DNA of 64,000 bases from Azorinus chamasolen (lineage: Eukaryota > Mollusca > Bivalvia > Cardiida > Solecurtidae): the NCBI GenBank assembly GCA_963576725.1, contig OY755242.1, positions 5,870,240 to 5,934,239 on the forward strand, written 5' to 3'. The notes beneath the pieces are model-generated. The model was not told the origin of the DNA, did no database searches, and saw nothing but the letters and a program-made list of their open reading frames with translations. Every line of letters begins with the position of its first letter. Position 1 is the first letter of the stretch. Shown here in pieces: positions 52,709-62,478 of this stretch. The position numbers and the translations under genes were made by a program.

Positions 52709-53112
52709 TTAACGCTTTCCTTCATATGAACGCCCTTGCTAACAAAATAGACCACGATTAGACGGTTCATATAGGATCTGTCTAATCAGTGTCTGCTCCG
52801 TTTGCTTATGACATTATGATATATCTGACTCTACAGTGTCTAACAATACAAACAATTCCATACATTTAAATCCTTCTAAACTGGAATCCTACTAAGTCAA
52901 AAGTTATATATATTTAGGCTGATTGAGTAACTTTCTGTATGACTTTCACCCTGCATTAAGCTGTCATCTCTATTAAAGGCCTTTAAAGACGCTTAATTGA
53001 ACGTCCGGTTTAGAGGTGTTTTACTGTATACATAGTAATTATAGACACTCATCTGATATATATTCATGGTGGCATCATTGCTTACATGAGTATTTAATGG
53101 GGGAATGGTTAA
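52709..53112 (-). mobile_element. PB-3a MITE carrying a PG-2 insertion
   Basis: TTAA at 52709-52712 and 53109-53112. Left CGCTTTCCTTCATATGAACG, core ATTAGACGGTTCATATAGGA with CTGTCTAATCAGTGTCTGCT, right part GGGGGAATGG. PG-2 lies inside at 52863-53025. The right TTAA is shared with the next PB-2. Confidence 0.7.
52863..53025. mobile_element. PG-2 MITE nested in PB-3a
   Basis: TA at 52861-52862 and 53026-53027. Left CATTTAAATCCTTCTAAACT, right GGTTTAGAGGTGTTTTACTG. Left arm and dyad of the palindrome are lost; the right arm CACCCTGCATTAAGCTGTCA remains. Confidence 0.75.
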
Positions 53113-53325
53113 CCCATTCCCTCATACACTAGTTTCAGAAATAACCTCTTGGAATGAAATATCAGTTCCTTAAAAAAAGATTTTTAAAAATGGTATACTT
53201 TTGAAACCGTTGTCACAAATAGAGCATTTGCTTCTATGGAGAAACTTCCCTATTGATAACAATGGTTTCGAAAAAAATGCATTTACAGAGGCATCAAAAG
53301 GCGTCAGTGGGAGGGAATCGGTTAA
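53109..53325 (-). mobile_element. PB-2 MITE
   Basis: TTAA at 53109-53112 and 53322-53325. Reverse orientation: CCCATTCCCTCATACACTAG, AGAGCATTTGCTTCTATGGA, GGCGTCAGTGGGAGGGAATC. Diverged palindrome. Confidence 0.8.
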
Positions 53326-53706
53326 ACTTGTCAACATTATTTTTTGTAAGATATCTAAATCATATACTATTTGTGTCATAATTATCTCATATTGACCGTG
53401 CATGTAATGCAGAATGTAGAATGACATTCCATTTCATGTCTAAATGACAAAAGTAAATACTGCACAAATAAAAGTGTTTTGATGTTTTCAATGTTTCTAT
53501 TTCTATTCATGTAATAGCAAAGGTTAAAAGCACATACATATCATCTTCATAGAAATGCTATATTGGTTTTATGACACTTTCACCACCCACGGTGGTGATA
53601 ATTACGTAGTCAATATATAAGTCGGAGGCACATGTTTATTCGAAATACGTTTATTGTTAGTTTCTCTTTATGTTTCTATTTTTCACTAAGCACTAAAATA
53701 ACATAC
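53326..53706. other. Unassigned sequence
   Basis: CACCACCCACGGTGGTG (53581-53597) is a short inverted repeat. Otherwise nothing is recognised. Confidence 0.4.
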
Positions 53707-53712
53707 AAATGT

Positions 53713-53830
53713 ACAGTGATGCCTGGCTAGTGCGATCGCATATTAACTTATCAACAATTGAGTATGCAAAAGCAAATTGTTGCTAAATGCAGGGCAAACG
53801 TAATACAGAAAGTTCATATAATATATCCTG
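53713..53830. mobile_element. PG-1 left half
   Basis: CAGTGATGCCTGGCTAGTGC, AAATTGTTGCTAAATGCAGG and CAGAAAGTTCATATAATATA, then an abrupt change to the H family at the palindrome centre. Confidence 0.6.
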
Positions 53831-53832
53831 AA

Positions 53833-53962
53833 AGTGAGAGATCCTTGGAAAGCAAAAGTAGCAATGCAAAAAGAGAAATGTACAGACACGGTTTTATTCA
53901 GTCTGTTCATTAGTAGTAATTAAAAGTGCAACACTACTTTCCCCTCCTAACACCGGCTTAAG
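53833..53962. repeat. H family repeat
   Basis: GAGAGATCCTTGGAAAGCAA, AGTAGCAATGCAAAAAGAG, CAGACACGGTTTTATTCAG, AAAAGTGCAACACTACTTTC and ACCGGCTTAAGCAG. A second start of the family (ATCCTGAAAGTTGGAGATCC) lies at 54107. Confidence 0.65.
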
Positions 53963-54514
53963 CAGTATTCAAAAAACTAATAACAACAAATCTAATGATT
54001 CCGAAGGACCAGAAAATATAACAACAATGAGAATGAAGTACGGGAAGAATTTGTTACGGCCGCCACACAAGCACTTTACACCTGCTGTTTTGAAGTAAAT
54101 ATATCCTGAAAGTTGGAGATCCTTCGAAAGCAAAATATATTTCTGCATAAGTTTGGTCCTGTAAATCTGTGCTACTTGTTGCAAAGCCTTTACAAAATGC
54201 ATACAAATTACATAAATAGTTTCTCTATGCGATAAAAAGATGTACATGTATATTGCAAGAAGCCCTTGCAAAAAGCTGGAAGTCACGCAAATTTCATGTG
54301 TGTTTGGTATCAAAGATCCCGATGTTATTCGACGATATATTCGTGTTTATTCGGGTCGAGTTTTAGTTTCTTAACTGTTCGACATAAGTCGAACATGTTG
54401 TGTTGTACAACAACGACGAATACAGTTAACTTTGACCACATCGATAGCAGTTCAATTGACAATATTTATAAGAATAATAGTTATTGAATATGACCAGCAT
54501 CATGTTTTTGTAAA
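53963..54514. other. Unassigned sequence with H fragment
   Basis: Apart from the H fragment at 54105-54150, no repeat or gene is supported; the 114-residue minus frame (53969-54313) lacks a domain. Confidence 0.4.
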
Positions 54515-54670
54515 AGCAGGTTGTTGCCTTAAGTGCTTAATGCAGGGGAACATTATACAGAAAGCCCCTATAGGAGCTATCTGCATGACGTTTGTCTTGT
54601 ATTAAACTACCACTTGTTAAGTATGATACTTCATTTGTGGGGACGTATTAGCAATTTAGACCGATGTAAT
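54515..54670. mobile_element. PG-1 MITE, ends decayed
   Basis: AAGTGCTTAATGCAGGGGAA, GAAAGCCCCTATAGGAGC, TATCTGCATGACGTTTGTC and GTATTAAACTACCACTTG. Terminal repeats are worn. Confidence 0.65.
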
Positions 54671-54739
54671 GAAGAATATTGAATCTCTATAGAAACATGA
54701 CCCCGGGGAGATGTTCTTAATTGAAAACTTACACGGGAG

Positions 54740-54955
54740 TTAGCCCATTCTCTCAGTTTGACGCCTCTGTATAATCACTTTTTGAAACCATTGTAATAAA
54801 TACAGTATTTGCCCATAGGATTAAATTCTCTATTTATCAATATGGTTTCAGAACTACAGAATTCTGAAAGTTTCATTTTCTCTAGTTACTGTTCCTTTTT
54901 GGTAGATGTATTCGAAGAGGTTGGTCTAAAAATAGCCTACGAGAGAAAGGGTTAA
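54740..54955 (+). mobile_element. PB-2 MITE, diverged
   Basis: TTAG at 54740-54743 and TTAA at 54952-54955. Left CCCATTCTCTCAGTTTGACG, palindrome ACAGTATTTGCCCATAGGAT, right CTACGAGAGAAAGGG. Confidence 0.8.
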
Positions 54956-55007
54956 AGTATCACTATCGTAGTGTTACATGACACGGACATCGTTTTTCTC
55001 GTAAATA

Positions 55008-55198
55008 AAACATATCCTCGGCGACTATCGAAAATAGATTTAACAACTGGTGTAAGGCAGGCGGTAGCTTAGTGCAAAGGTTACGGAGTTTTGCAGTAAG
55101 CTCCCAATTGGAGCCTTCTGCATAACGTTTACCCTATGTTAAACAACTGATCCCTGTGTCTTATCAATATAAGCTTGCGCTTAAGACGGGTTCTACTG
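55008..55198. mobile_element. PG-1 MITE, left end decayed
   Basis: AGGCGGTAGCTTAGTGCAAA, AAGCTCCCAATTGGAGCC, GCTTAAGACGGGTTCTACTG then TA. The centre is changed to CTCCCAATTGGAG yet stays palindromic. Confidence 0.7.
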
Positions 55199-55346
55199 TA
55201 TTTCTCTGTTTAACAAGAAAAGATTAGTCACTTTAAGATTATATGTCACTGAAATAGCAACGTCAAAATATATGTCAGTTTAGTGACATTAGGGAAATCT
55301 GCCATTATTTGAGCCTGTATTGCGCAGTTGCATCCATATGTCATAT

Positions 55347-55553
55347 TTAAACGTTTCACGATGAATGTTCATGTAAGAACTAATGTCAACCTGACCATTT
55401 ATGAGCTGTGTAAACACAGGTAGTCATATATGTTGTAATTCCATAAGCAAACGGAGCAGGTCCTAATCAGACGGCTCCTATTAGAAGAATCTTGACTGAG
55501 TCAGCTCTGTTTGCAAAGGCGTGAAAACGCGTTTATATGAGGGAAGTTATTAA
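55347..55553 (+). mobile_element. PB-3 MITE
   Basis: TTAA at 55347-55350 and 55550-55553. Core GCAAACGGAGCAGGTCCTAA, ATCAGACGGCTCCTATTAGA, then CAGCTCTGTTTGCAAAGGC and ATATGAGGGAAG. The right palindrome arm is diverged. Confidence 0.7.
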
Positions 55554-55574
55554 ACGGTAAAATATACAATAAAT

Positions 55575-56021
55575 AAAAGTACATGTATGAGTCAAGCAGC
55601 AAACCCCGCATACAGAACACGCAACCGCCCAAACAGCACCACGGCAACAAACCGCAAATGTACATTTATATAAAAGACACAAAGAGACGCACAGACATAA
55701 CAAACAAACAATAGGGGGAAGATGGAAGTACCGCCTTGGAACGGTCGGTGACAAATGTCACTGGGGTTTAAACCGGTTTCGGGGCGCCCAACCTCACATT
55801 TATTCCATCCCCACCCTAAAAGACAAACAGTGTAAATAAACGTATCCCCTCTCCGACTCCGATCTACAACAACCGTGATGGCAAATACAGAGGTAAAGTA
55901 CATGTAAAACGAAAACAATTCAGTGAAACACACTGTATCCACCTATCGCTAGTGTACTCAATGATCGAGCTGCAAACAGAGTAACTGTAGAAAAGTAATA
56001 AAGGGTACGACAAAAACGAAA
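55575..56021 (-). repeat. E family interspersed repeat
   Basis: Starts AAAAGTACATGTATGAGTCA; continues with GGGGGAAGATGGAAGTACCG and GGTTTAAACCGGTTTCGGGG; ends near GGGTACGACAAAAACGAAA. The 116-residue minus frame inside is not kept open in other copies. Confidence 0.7.
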
Positions 56022-56950
56022 CGGTCTCCTTCCGTTTCCGGATTTAAGAGGTCGCCTTCATAGAGTACTAAACCTTTCTTGTCGGCGTACATGCAATGAG
56101 GGCAGGGTGATTGCCACCTGTAAAAGGGTTGACAACCAGACATGCAGTATGTTGTAGCACTATAGAATCATATCCCTTTTTAATGCTTTTTTTTAACATA
56201 TTTGATGAACAAAGTGAGAAAATGGGTATGTCCAATAATCTTACGAAGTTTGTAAATCACATTACCATAAAATTCATGATGTGAAATACCGTGTCGCAGA
56301 AGCGCCTCGATATTACATGTGTACTTGCCAATAAGTGAGAGATTTCGATAATAAAATTTAGATAATTTTTTTCTTAGTTTATGGTATCTATATCCATGCT
56401 TAAGCAGCTTTTCAGTTTACTAAAGCATCTAACATAATTTATATTTATATTTTCGGTCTAAATTCCAAGGGTATATTTAACCCTCCGGCGAGTATGGAGA
56501 CAACTATTTCCTGTTGATCCATCTAAATCTCTTGAGACTAATTTGTGCAGTAATCGGAAATCGCTTCTATTTTAACGAATCATTTTCAAACCAATGATTT
56601 ATTGTAGCTGAAACTATTTCATTTAGCCGTTCAAAGTCGGGAATCGAGTTAACTCTTGTCTCGCTTTCCGATCTGACTCATATTTGCAGACAACCTGGAC
56701 CCGATAGCATCTAGAACAAGGAACTCATGGAGGACGCCTACGAACAAGATCTGCACATTTTGCCAGTATAAATAAGGATAGCACGAATTTTCATCATGAA
56801 TGGACTGTATATTTAAATTATGATTGAACGTACCACTTTAACATGCAGTATACAAAGGGCAATGTTCTGTGTAAAGTCATTAACCGACAAGCAATCCTAA
56901 AGTAATTACACCGTGTTGGTTTCCTTTCATCGCTATGAAGCTACAAATTA
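56022..56950. other. Unassigned sequence
   Basis: TTTAACCCTCCGGCGAGTAT at 56477 looks like a solitary PB-type end, without a partner that I can find. GGCAGGGTGATTGCCACCTG (56101) is a PG-like scrap. No gene is supported. Confidence 0.4.
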
Positions 56951-57172
56951 CACTGTAAAGTCTCACTAACGCGACCATATTATGTGTGAAAATAGGAGTC
57001 CGTAAAAAGCTGATGGTTGCTTAATGCAGCGCATACCTATTACAGAAAGCTCTTATGACTGTTACCCTGGTAGTAGCTTTCTGCATATCGTTTGTCCTGT
57101 ATTAAGCAATCACCTGTTGTAAAATCCAGCATTATACTTCTTTTGAGCGATCGTATTAACGAGACTCTACTG
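56951..57172. mobile_element. PG-1 MITE, AGTCTC-end subtype
   Basis: TA at 56949-56950 and 57173-57174. Left CACTGTAAAGTCTCACTAAC, right TTAACGAGACTCTACTG. The centre holds an extra GACTGTTACCCTGGTAGTAG between the arms, the same CTGTTACCCTGG motif as the array at 57430-57970. Confidence 0.82.
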
Positions 57173-57317
57173 TAATACATCCATATATCACACGGCTGTC
57201 CTACATTGATTCTCAGAAAGAAACGAACGAGACATGAACTAATTTAAATAATGAAGAAAGAGTATCATTCTATTCTTCCTGTTACATTGTAAATTAATTC
57301 TTTTGAAAATATAACTA

Positions 57318-58042
57318 CAGTAAAACCCCTCTAAATCGGAATTTTAGTTAAAAGTAATTTATATTTCTTTTAGGAAGGTGGCTGCTTAAGGCAGATTGAA
57401 AGACATGCAGAAAACTCCTTTTGGAGTTTTCTGCATGCCTGTTACCCCGGAAGCTAGGAGCTTTCCGCATGACTGTTACCCCGGAAGCTAGGATCTTTGT
57501 GCATGAATTTTACCCTGGAAGCTTGAAGTTTTTTGCATGACTGTTACCCTGGAAGCTAGGAGCTTTGTTCATGACTGTTATCCTGGAAGCTAGGGGTTTT
57601 CTACATGACTGTTACCCTGGAAGCTAGGAGTTTTCGGCATGACTTTTTTTTTTTTTTTTAAATTAATTTCCTTTTATTTCCATCGCGGTCCTTGATATTG
57701 ATGGTTTGACACAGAGAAACATGTTAATATATGTCGAAGCAATCTTATACAGTAAAACCTCTCGAAACCGGACCTTAATTTCTGCATGACTGTTACCCCG
57801 GAAGCTAGGAGCTTTGTGCATGACTGTTACCCTGGAAGCTAGGAGCTTTCTGCATGACTGTTACCCTGGAAGCTAGGAGCTTTGTGCATGACTGTTACCC
57901 TGGAAGCTAGGAATTTTCTGCATGACTGTTATCCTGGTAGCTAGGTGTTTTCTGCATGACTGTTACCCTGCGTTAAGTTGCTACCTGTCGTACAGGCCGA
58001 TATTGATACTGATTTCAACATCTGGTCGATATGGTTTTCCTG
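57318..58042. mobile_element. PG-2 MITE expanded into a 34-bp minisatellite
   Basis: TA at 57316-57317 and 58043-58044; left CAGTAAAACCCCTCTAAATC, right GATATGGTTTTCCTG. After a normal palindrome around AACTCCTTTTGGAGTT the right arm continues as tandem units GCATGACTGTTACCCTGGAA plus GCTAGGAGCTTTCT, about seven (57430-57645) and six (57782-57970). Between them lies a T run and a second PG-2 left end (CAGTAAAACCTCTCGAAACC, 57752). The element closes with CCCTGCGTTAAGTTGC. Confidence 0.85.
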
Positions 58043-58044
58043 TA

Positions 58045-58822
58045 CAAATATTCTGATGGTAATTTGTTTTCTAATTGTTATAGAATATTTAGAGTTTGGT
58101 GAAGATTTTCGACCAATCATCAAGACGGATATTCAAAAACTATGCTCGATTTAATTGTTCAGAGTTCGGGATTTTGCGATACTTTCATTCTTAATTCACT
58201 AAGAGTTCGAGATTTACCGAGACTAGTATTTACAAGGCACTGCGCATGCGAGAAGTTTGTTGCAAGACCCGCCCAGTCTCGTGTTTGCTTCATACGGCAA
58301 TATTTACTACACTTTCACGTGGAATGCAACGAGACCCGTTTTCGTTTGTACAATGAAAAAGAAACAAGACGAATAGTTCATAGACACAATTCTTGAACAC
58401 ATTTAACCATAGCATGCGTACATAATAAACAAAATGAGACACAACTTGCTGAAATGTGTTCTGGCTTCTTAATCGTTAAACTGTCTCTTAATACACACTT
58501 ACTATATTCCGTAGTGTTAAAAAATTGTGTTGCATAATTAAAACTGTATCATCCCTTTCAAAACATTGATTAAACAAAACAAATTGTGTCAAAATGTATT
58601 ACTGAATAAAACGGTTCATGATAAACAGTGCAGATTCTGGTCAAATGGCTCCATCGGGATTCGGTTCCTGCCTCTAAAGGGTAAATAGTAAATGCAACTT
58701 CAAACTAATCTACACTAATTTCGAATTGAAACGTAAGTCAAATTATTAGTTACTTTACTTTACTCTTCTGGGAGCAGTCAGCTTATTGGATAATATAATG
58801 TATGTCTATAGTTTACCAAAAT
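58045..58822. other. Unassigned sequence with NRF1-like site
   Basis: TGCGCATGCG at 58241-58250 matches the core of the NRF1 motif. The 84-residue frame (58142-58396) around it has no recognisable domain. AACAGTGCAGATTCTGGTCA (58625) is a PB-3 core trace. Confidence 0.35.
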
Positions 58823-58965
58823 ACTAAAATCTCCACCAAACCCTATACTGTGACAATTCATTTAAAGACGATTCTAAGGAGTGGTCACAGTACAGGGTTT
58901 GGTGGAGAAATAATTATAAATGCCTGAAAATATTTATTTTTACGCATCTTGTCTGGAGCGGTGTT
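58823..58965. repeat. F family element with intact hairpin
   Basis: CTCCACCAAACCCTATACTG (58831) pairs with CAGTACAGGGTTTGGTGGAG (ending 58907) around a loop with AAAGACGATTCTAAGG; then TTTTTACGCATCTTGTCTGG is the right terminal region. Confidence 0.7.
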
Positions 58966-59120
58966 AATTGAATACTAGCAATATCGGTATACGGATTGAA
59001 TAATGAATAATGAAAAGATTCACATTTACAATATAATGCAAACGAACCAAATGTCGTTACACATTGTTCGAGTAACTAAGGTTCCGTCTCTTGAGTTACA
59101 AAATATTTTTTAAGATATAA

Positions 59121-59301
59121 TCAAGCCTTCACTCTATGAATATTTATGTAAAAACTACTATATCAATTAGTACTTTTGACTATGACAGACCCTTATAACC
59201 AGTTCAATATAATACATATGCGCAAACAATATCAGCCGTCTGGTATTGGTCTTATCTGGTTGCAAAGGTGCTTCGTGCGTATCTATAAAGTAAAGGGTTA
59301 A
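59121..59301 (+). mobile_element. PB-3 MITE, decayed
   Basis: Left GCCTTCACTCTATGAATATT, right CTATAAAGTAAAGGG with TTAA at 59298-59301. The core is reduced to CAGCCGTCTGGTATTGGTCT before TATCTGGTTGCAAAGG. Confidence 0.6.
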
Positions 59302-59699
59302 GGCATGATAGCTATCTTTATCAAAAGAACAATGACCCTCCATAGCGTTGTTTCATTTTCTAAAATCTGCTTTTAACAAGTACCAGATATAGAATATTAT
59401 CTCAGAATAATTTCAAAATCAATTTACGCTGCCTGTGAAATAGAGAAAATCAATTACCATTGATGATATCTAATTCTTTTGGGATTAATTTGCTTTGTGT
59501 CCCTATATTGCCCCGATTTCAACGAATGATTTAGAAACAAATGATTAATTGAAATTTTAATTTGATTCGCGAAAAACAGTCATTTTCACATTAAGATGAA
59601 CCACGGACTGTATCATTAATTTGTCAGTAAATATACATATACAACGGATATTTCGAAACGCCACGTTTAAACCCTACATGTAGCACTGTAGAACATGAT

Positions 59700-59880
59700 A
59701 TCAGAGCAACAGAAAAAGGTGCGTACACTAATACTAAAATCCGCAGTTCGCAACCAACCCCTATTTTATGACGACTATTCGAGACGATTCTAAAAGAGTG
59801 GTCACTGCATAGGATTTGAGATAAGGGGATATTCTTTAACATGCTTTAATTTACGCGAATTATCTAGACGTCTGTGATAT
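59700..59880. repeat. F family element
   Basis: AAAAAGGTGCGTACACTAAT, CAACCAACCCCTATTTTATG, GACGATTCTAAAAGAGTGGT and TTTACGCGAATTATCTAGAC follow the F order. Confidence 0.6.
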
Positions 59881-61136
59881 GATCCGTTAATTAGTTTGAA
59901 AATCAACGCTCATTCCACTAACCACGACTGGCTACAATTTACAAACAGCTTGACTCCAAATGAGACACCCAGTGATTGTTCCTCAAAATCTTGCACGAAT
60001 CGGCAGTAATCACAAATGCACCGAACCCGACGCTGTCCAGTGTTTGTAATGCTGAATAATGGTTGAATATGTCAAACGCCGCACTACTCGGGATCCAACC
60101 TACACCCACTTATGTTGCTGAGTAGAAATCCACTCTGATATTTTGTGCAAAAGGCAATGTTTACAGTAATTTGATATACAGATTATCCTAACTAGACTTT
60201 GACGCAGAAAACATCGTCTGTTAGACGATATAGCGTATATCAATGTTAGTCCTCACTGCAGATATTATTGCTCGAAAAAATGAATTATCGTTATTATTGT
60301 ATACAACGTTTTTCCCGCTTTCCTGTGTTCATTTGATTGTTTGAAAAACAACCCAAACTACATCGATGACGTATTATATAGTGCACGATGTGACATAGTC
60401 GGTTGGTCGCATGACTATTGTTTACGTTAGGCCCTGCAAAGGTAATATAAAATCCAGTCAAAAACAGCACGTCGGCACGAGAATAGCATTGCAAATGTAT
60501 GGGTAATCGGGGCTATAACAGCACGTTTTATGCAAGCATGTATATTTCTCCCATTTTTTGTATTATCTAAATGCAATAATAGCTGTTTTAACAGAACCAT
60601 ACAGAAGCGCCTTTTAACTACCTGTATAACGTACGTTAATCATGTCACAATCTCAAAAAATTACTTAATAACAGGACACTGGATAATTTTGAATTACGGC
60701 CAGTAGATTACCCGCCAGGTGATTTATCCGTCAGCGCACTGAGTGACCCAGACGGACTACTTAATATGAATAATGATTTGCTTATTTTTGGTCAACAACA
60801 TTATGTAAGTTCACAAACGTTTGACGTTCGAACGCAGAAAACATTCAAGTGATTGAATTTGTGTAATAATTAAGGTTTTATCGTCGTATCCGTGCTTTGT
60901 TATTGGTTTGTACATAAAGTATAACCTTAAGGGACCATTAAATAGATGTCTAACTCTAGGTAATTCAATGTCTCTTATTAGAGTAATTTCTGCATTCCTT
61001 TTTCCCCCTCCCCCCATTAATAAACCACATGCATTTTAAGACTTCTAAGTTCAATAAATAAATGGTCGCTTAAGACAGGTTTGATTGTACTATTTATGCA
61101 TTACACTTGTACGTCGCTTCGTGTTTGATCGAAACA
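59881..61136. other. Unassigned sequence with PG end
   Basis: ATGGTCGCTTAAGACAGGTT and TGATTG then TA (61061-61088) is a PG-1 right end. Near 59945 AACAGCTTGACTCCAAATGA is a PB-1 core trace. No gene is supported. Confidence 0.4.
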
Positions 61137-61382
61137 TTGATCATTTCTTTCATATACGCGCATTTTCGCGTATTTGCTAACAGAGTAGACAACTCAAATG
61201 GGTCCTATAGGAGCTGTCTGATCCGGGTCGGTTTTGTTTGCTTGTGACATCATACAGATCTGATGCTACAGTTTTTGTCTAAGCAAAACTTTCTTTGAAG
61301 GTTATCACTATGAAACTTCAGCTAATAAACATTCATGATGTCAAACTTTCTTTACGTGAATATTAAACAGAGGTATATTTAA
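61137..61382 (-). mobile_element. PB-3a MITE, ends worn
   Basis: TTTCTTTCATATACGCG, GCTAACAGAGTAGACAACTC, GGGTCCTATAGGAGCTGTC, GATCCGGGTCGGTTTTGTTT, then AAACATTCATGATG. Right TTAA at 61379-61382. Confidence 0.6.
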
Positions 61383-61569
61383 AGGGAATGTCACAATTTT
61401 GAAGGTGTGTTAGCAAATGTTTGGCATTAGTAGTAGATCGTTGTTTCAATAGTGATTTATTATCCGACAAAATTAACCTGAGACATAGTATGTGTACGTA
61501 AAGTCTACGCCTGGTAAGTGCGGTGTTGCTGCTGCTGCTATATATAGGTTAAATCTGTCAGTATACAAA

Positions 61570-61640
61570 CGGCTTGAGCGCGTAGGGGTAACGTGCTAGT
61601 AGTGAAAGCTCATTGTCGCCGGTTCGAATCTGATCAATGG
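61570..61640 (+). repeat. tRNA-like SINE head
   Basis: GCGCGTAGGGGTAACGTGC (A-box-like) and GCCGGTTCGAATCTG (B box) spaced as in a tRNA. No paired acceptor stem, so a SINE head or tRNA pseudogene. Confidence 0.55.
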
Positions 61641-61849
61641 TTTGGATAATTTATTATTAGTATTTGTTCAGAAATAGGAGTTAATCTATTGTTTTTCAGT
61701 TGCTGTTTTTTCAGTGTACTTAAGTGTGTTATTTAGTATTTATTATTATATTTTTCTGTTTATTTCTTTCTTATGTTTTAATACTTTCTTTCCTTGATGT
61801 TTTGCATAATAGTTAAATTCAACCTAGATCTATGAAAATCAAAAAGAGC

Positions 61850-61980
61850 CTCCGATCACTGACTGTGTCAGTGTTGCTGTCTTCGTCTGCAGTGTGTATG
61901 CTGCTGTCATCGAACCCACAACCTTCAGTTTTCAAAGTCACGACGCTACCCCCTGAACTAACCGCACTGCAGTTAAACTG
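61850..61980 (-). repeat. tRNA-derived SINE
   Basis: On the minus strand GGTTAGTTCAGGGGGTAGCG (A box) and GGTTGTGGGTTCGATGACAG (B box), followed by GACGAAGACAGCAACACTG. It faces the SINE head at 61570 on the other strand but is not its copy. Confidence 0.6.
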
Positions 61981-62276
61981 GTGGTAAAATTGCAATTTTA
62001 AAAGGCATTCGATATTCTCATTGAACCGATGATTCCCGAACAAATGTCACATAATATTCAGTTGTCTGAGGTTAGTTTTGTCGTACAATTCGTGATATTT
62101 TACATGTATTGTCTAGTATCGTCTAAAATATGTTATTCATCGGACAGTCCATAAACAAATAATGGATTTTAAGCCAGTAAGGGGAATTTGTTTTCATTTT
62201 ATAGTTATGTTTTGCAACTGTATGTTACGGTGATTGTTTCATTTTATAGGCCAATGCTTCTCAGATACTCGATGTC

Positions 62277-62478
62277 CAGTAAAACTCGAGATTAAGAACA
62301 CTCAAATACGTACCATTATTGACCTTTAACACAGATGGCAGTTTAATGCAGTATGAAAGTCATGCACAAAGTTCCTCTATGAGCTTTCTGCATGACAGTC
62401 GCCCTGCATTAAGCAGCCACTTGCCTCCAAAGACATACAATTCTCCTTACAAAGTTACGTAGTATCAAGCTTTTACTG
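62277..62478. mobile_element. PG-4 MITE
   Basis: Left CAGTAAAACTCGAGATTAAG, right TCAAGCTTTTACTG then TA. Core ATGGCAGTTTAATGCAGTAT, AAAGTTCCTCTATGAGCTTT, CCCTGCATTAAGCAGCCACT. The left end resembles that at 26639. Confidence 0.8.

Noticed and set aside
55592..55942. 116-residue minus-strand frame inside an E copy
   Set aside because: The frame is broken in the other E copies, so no conserved coding is seen.
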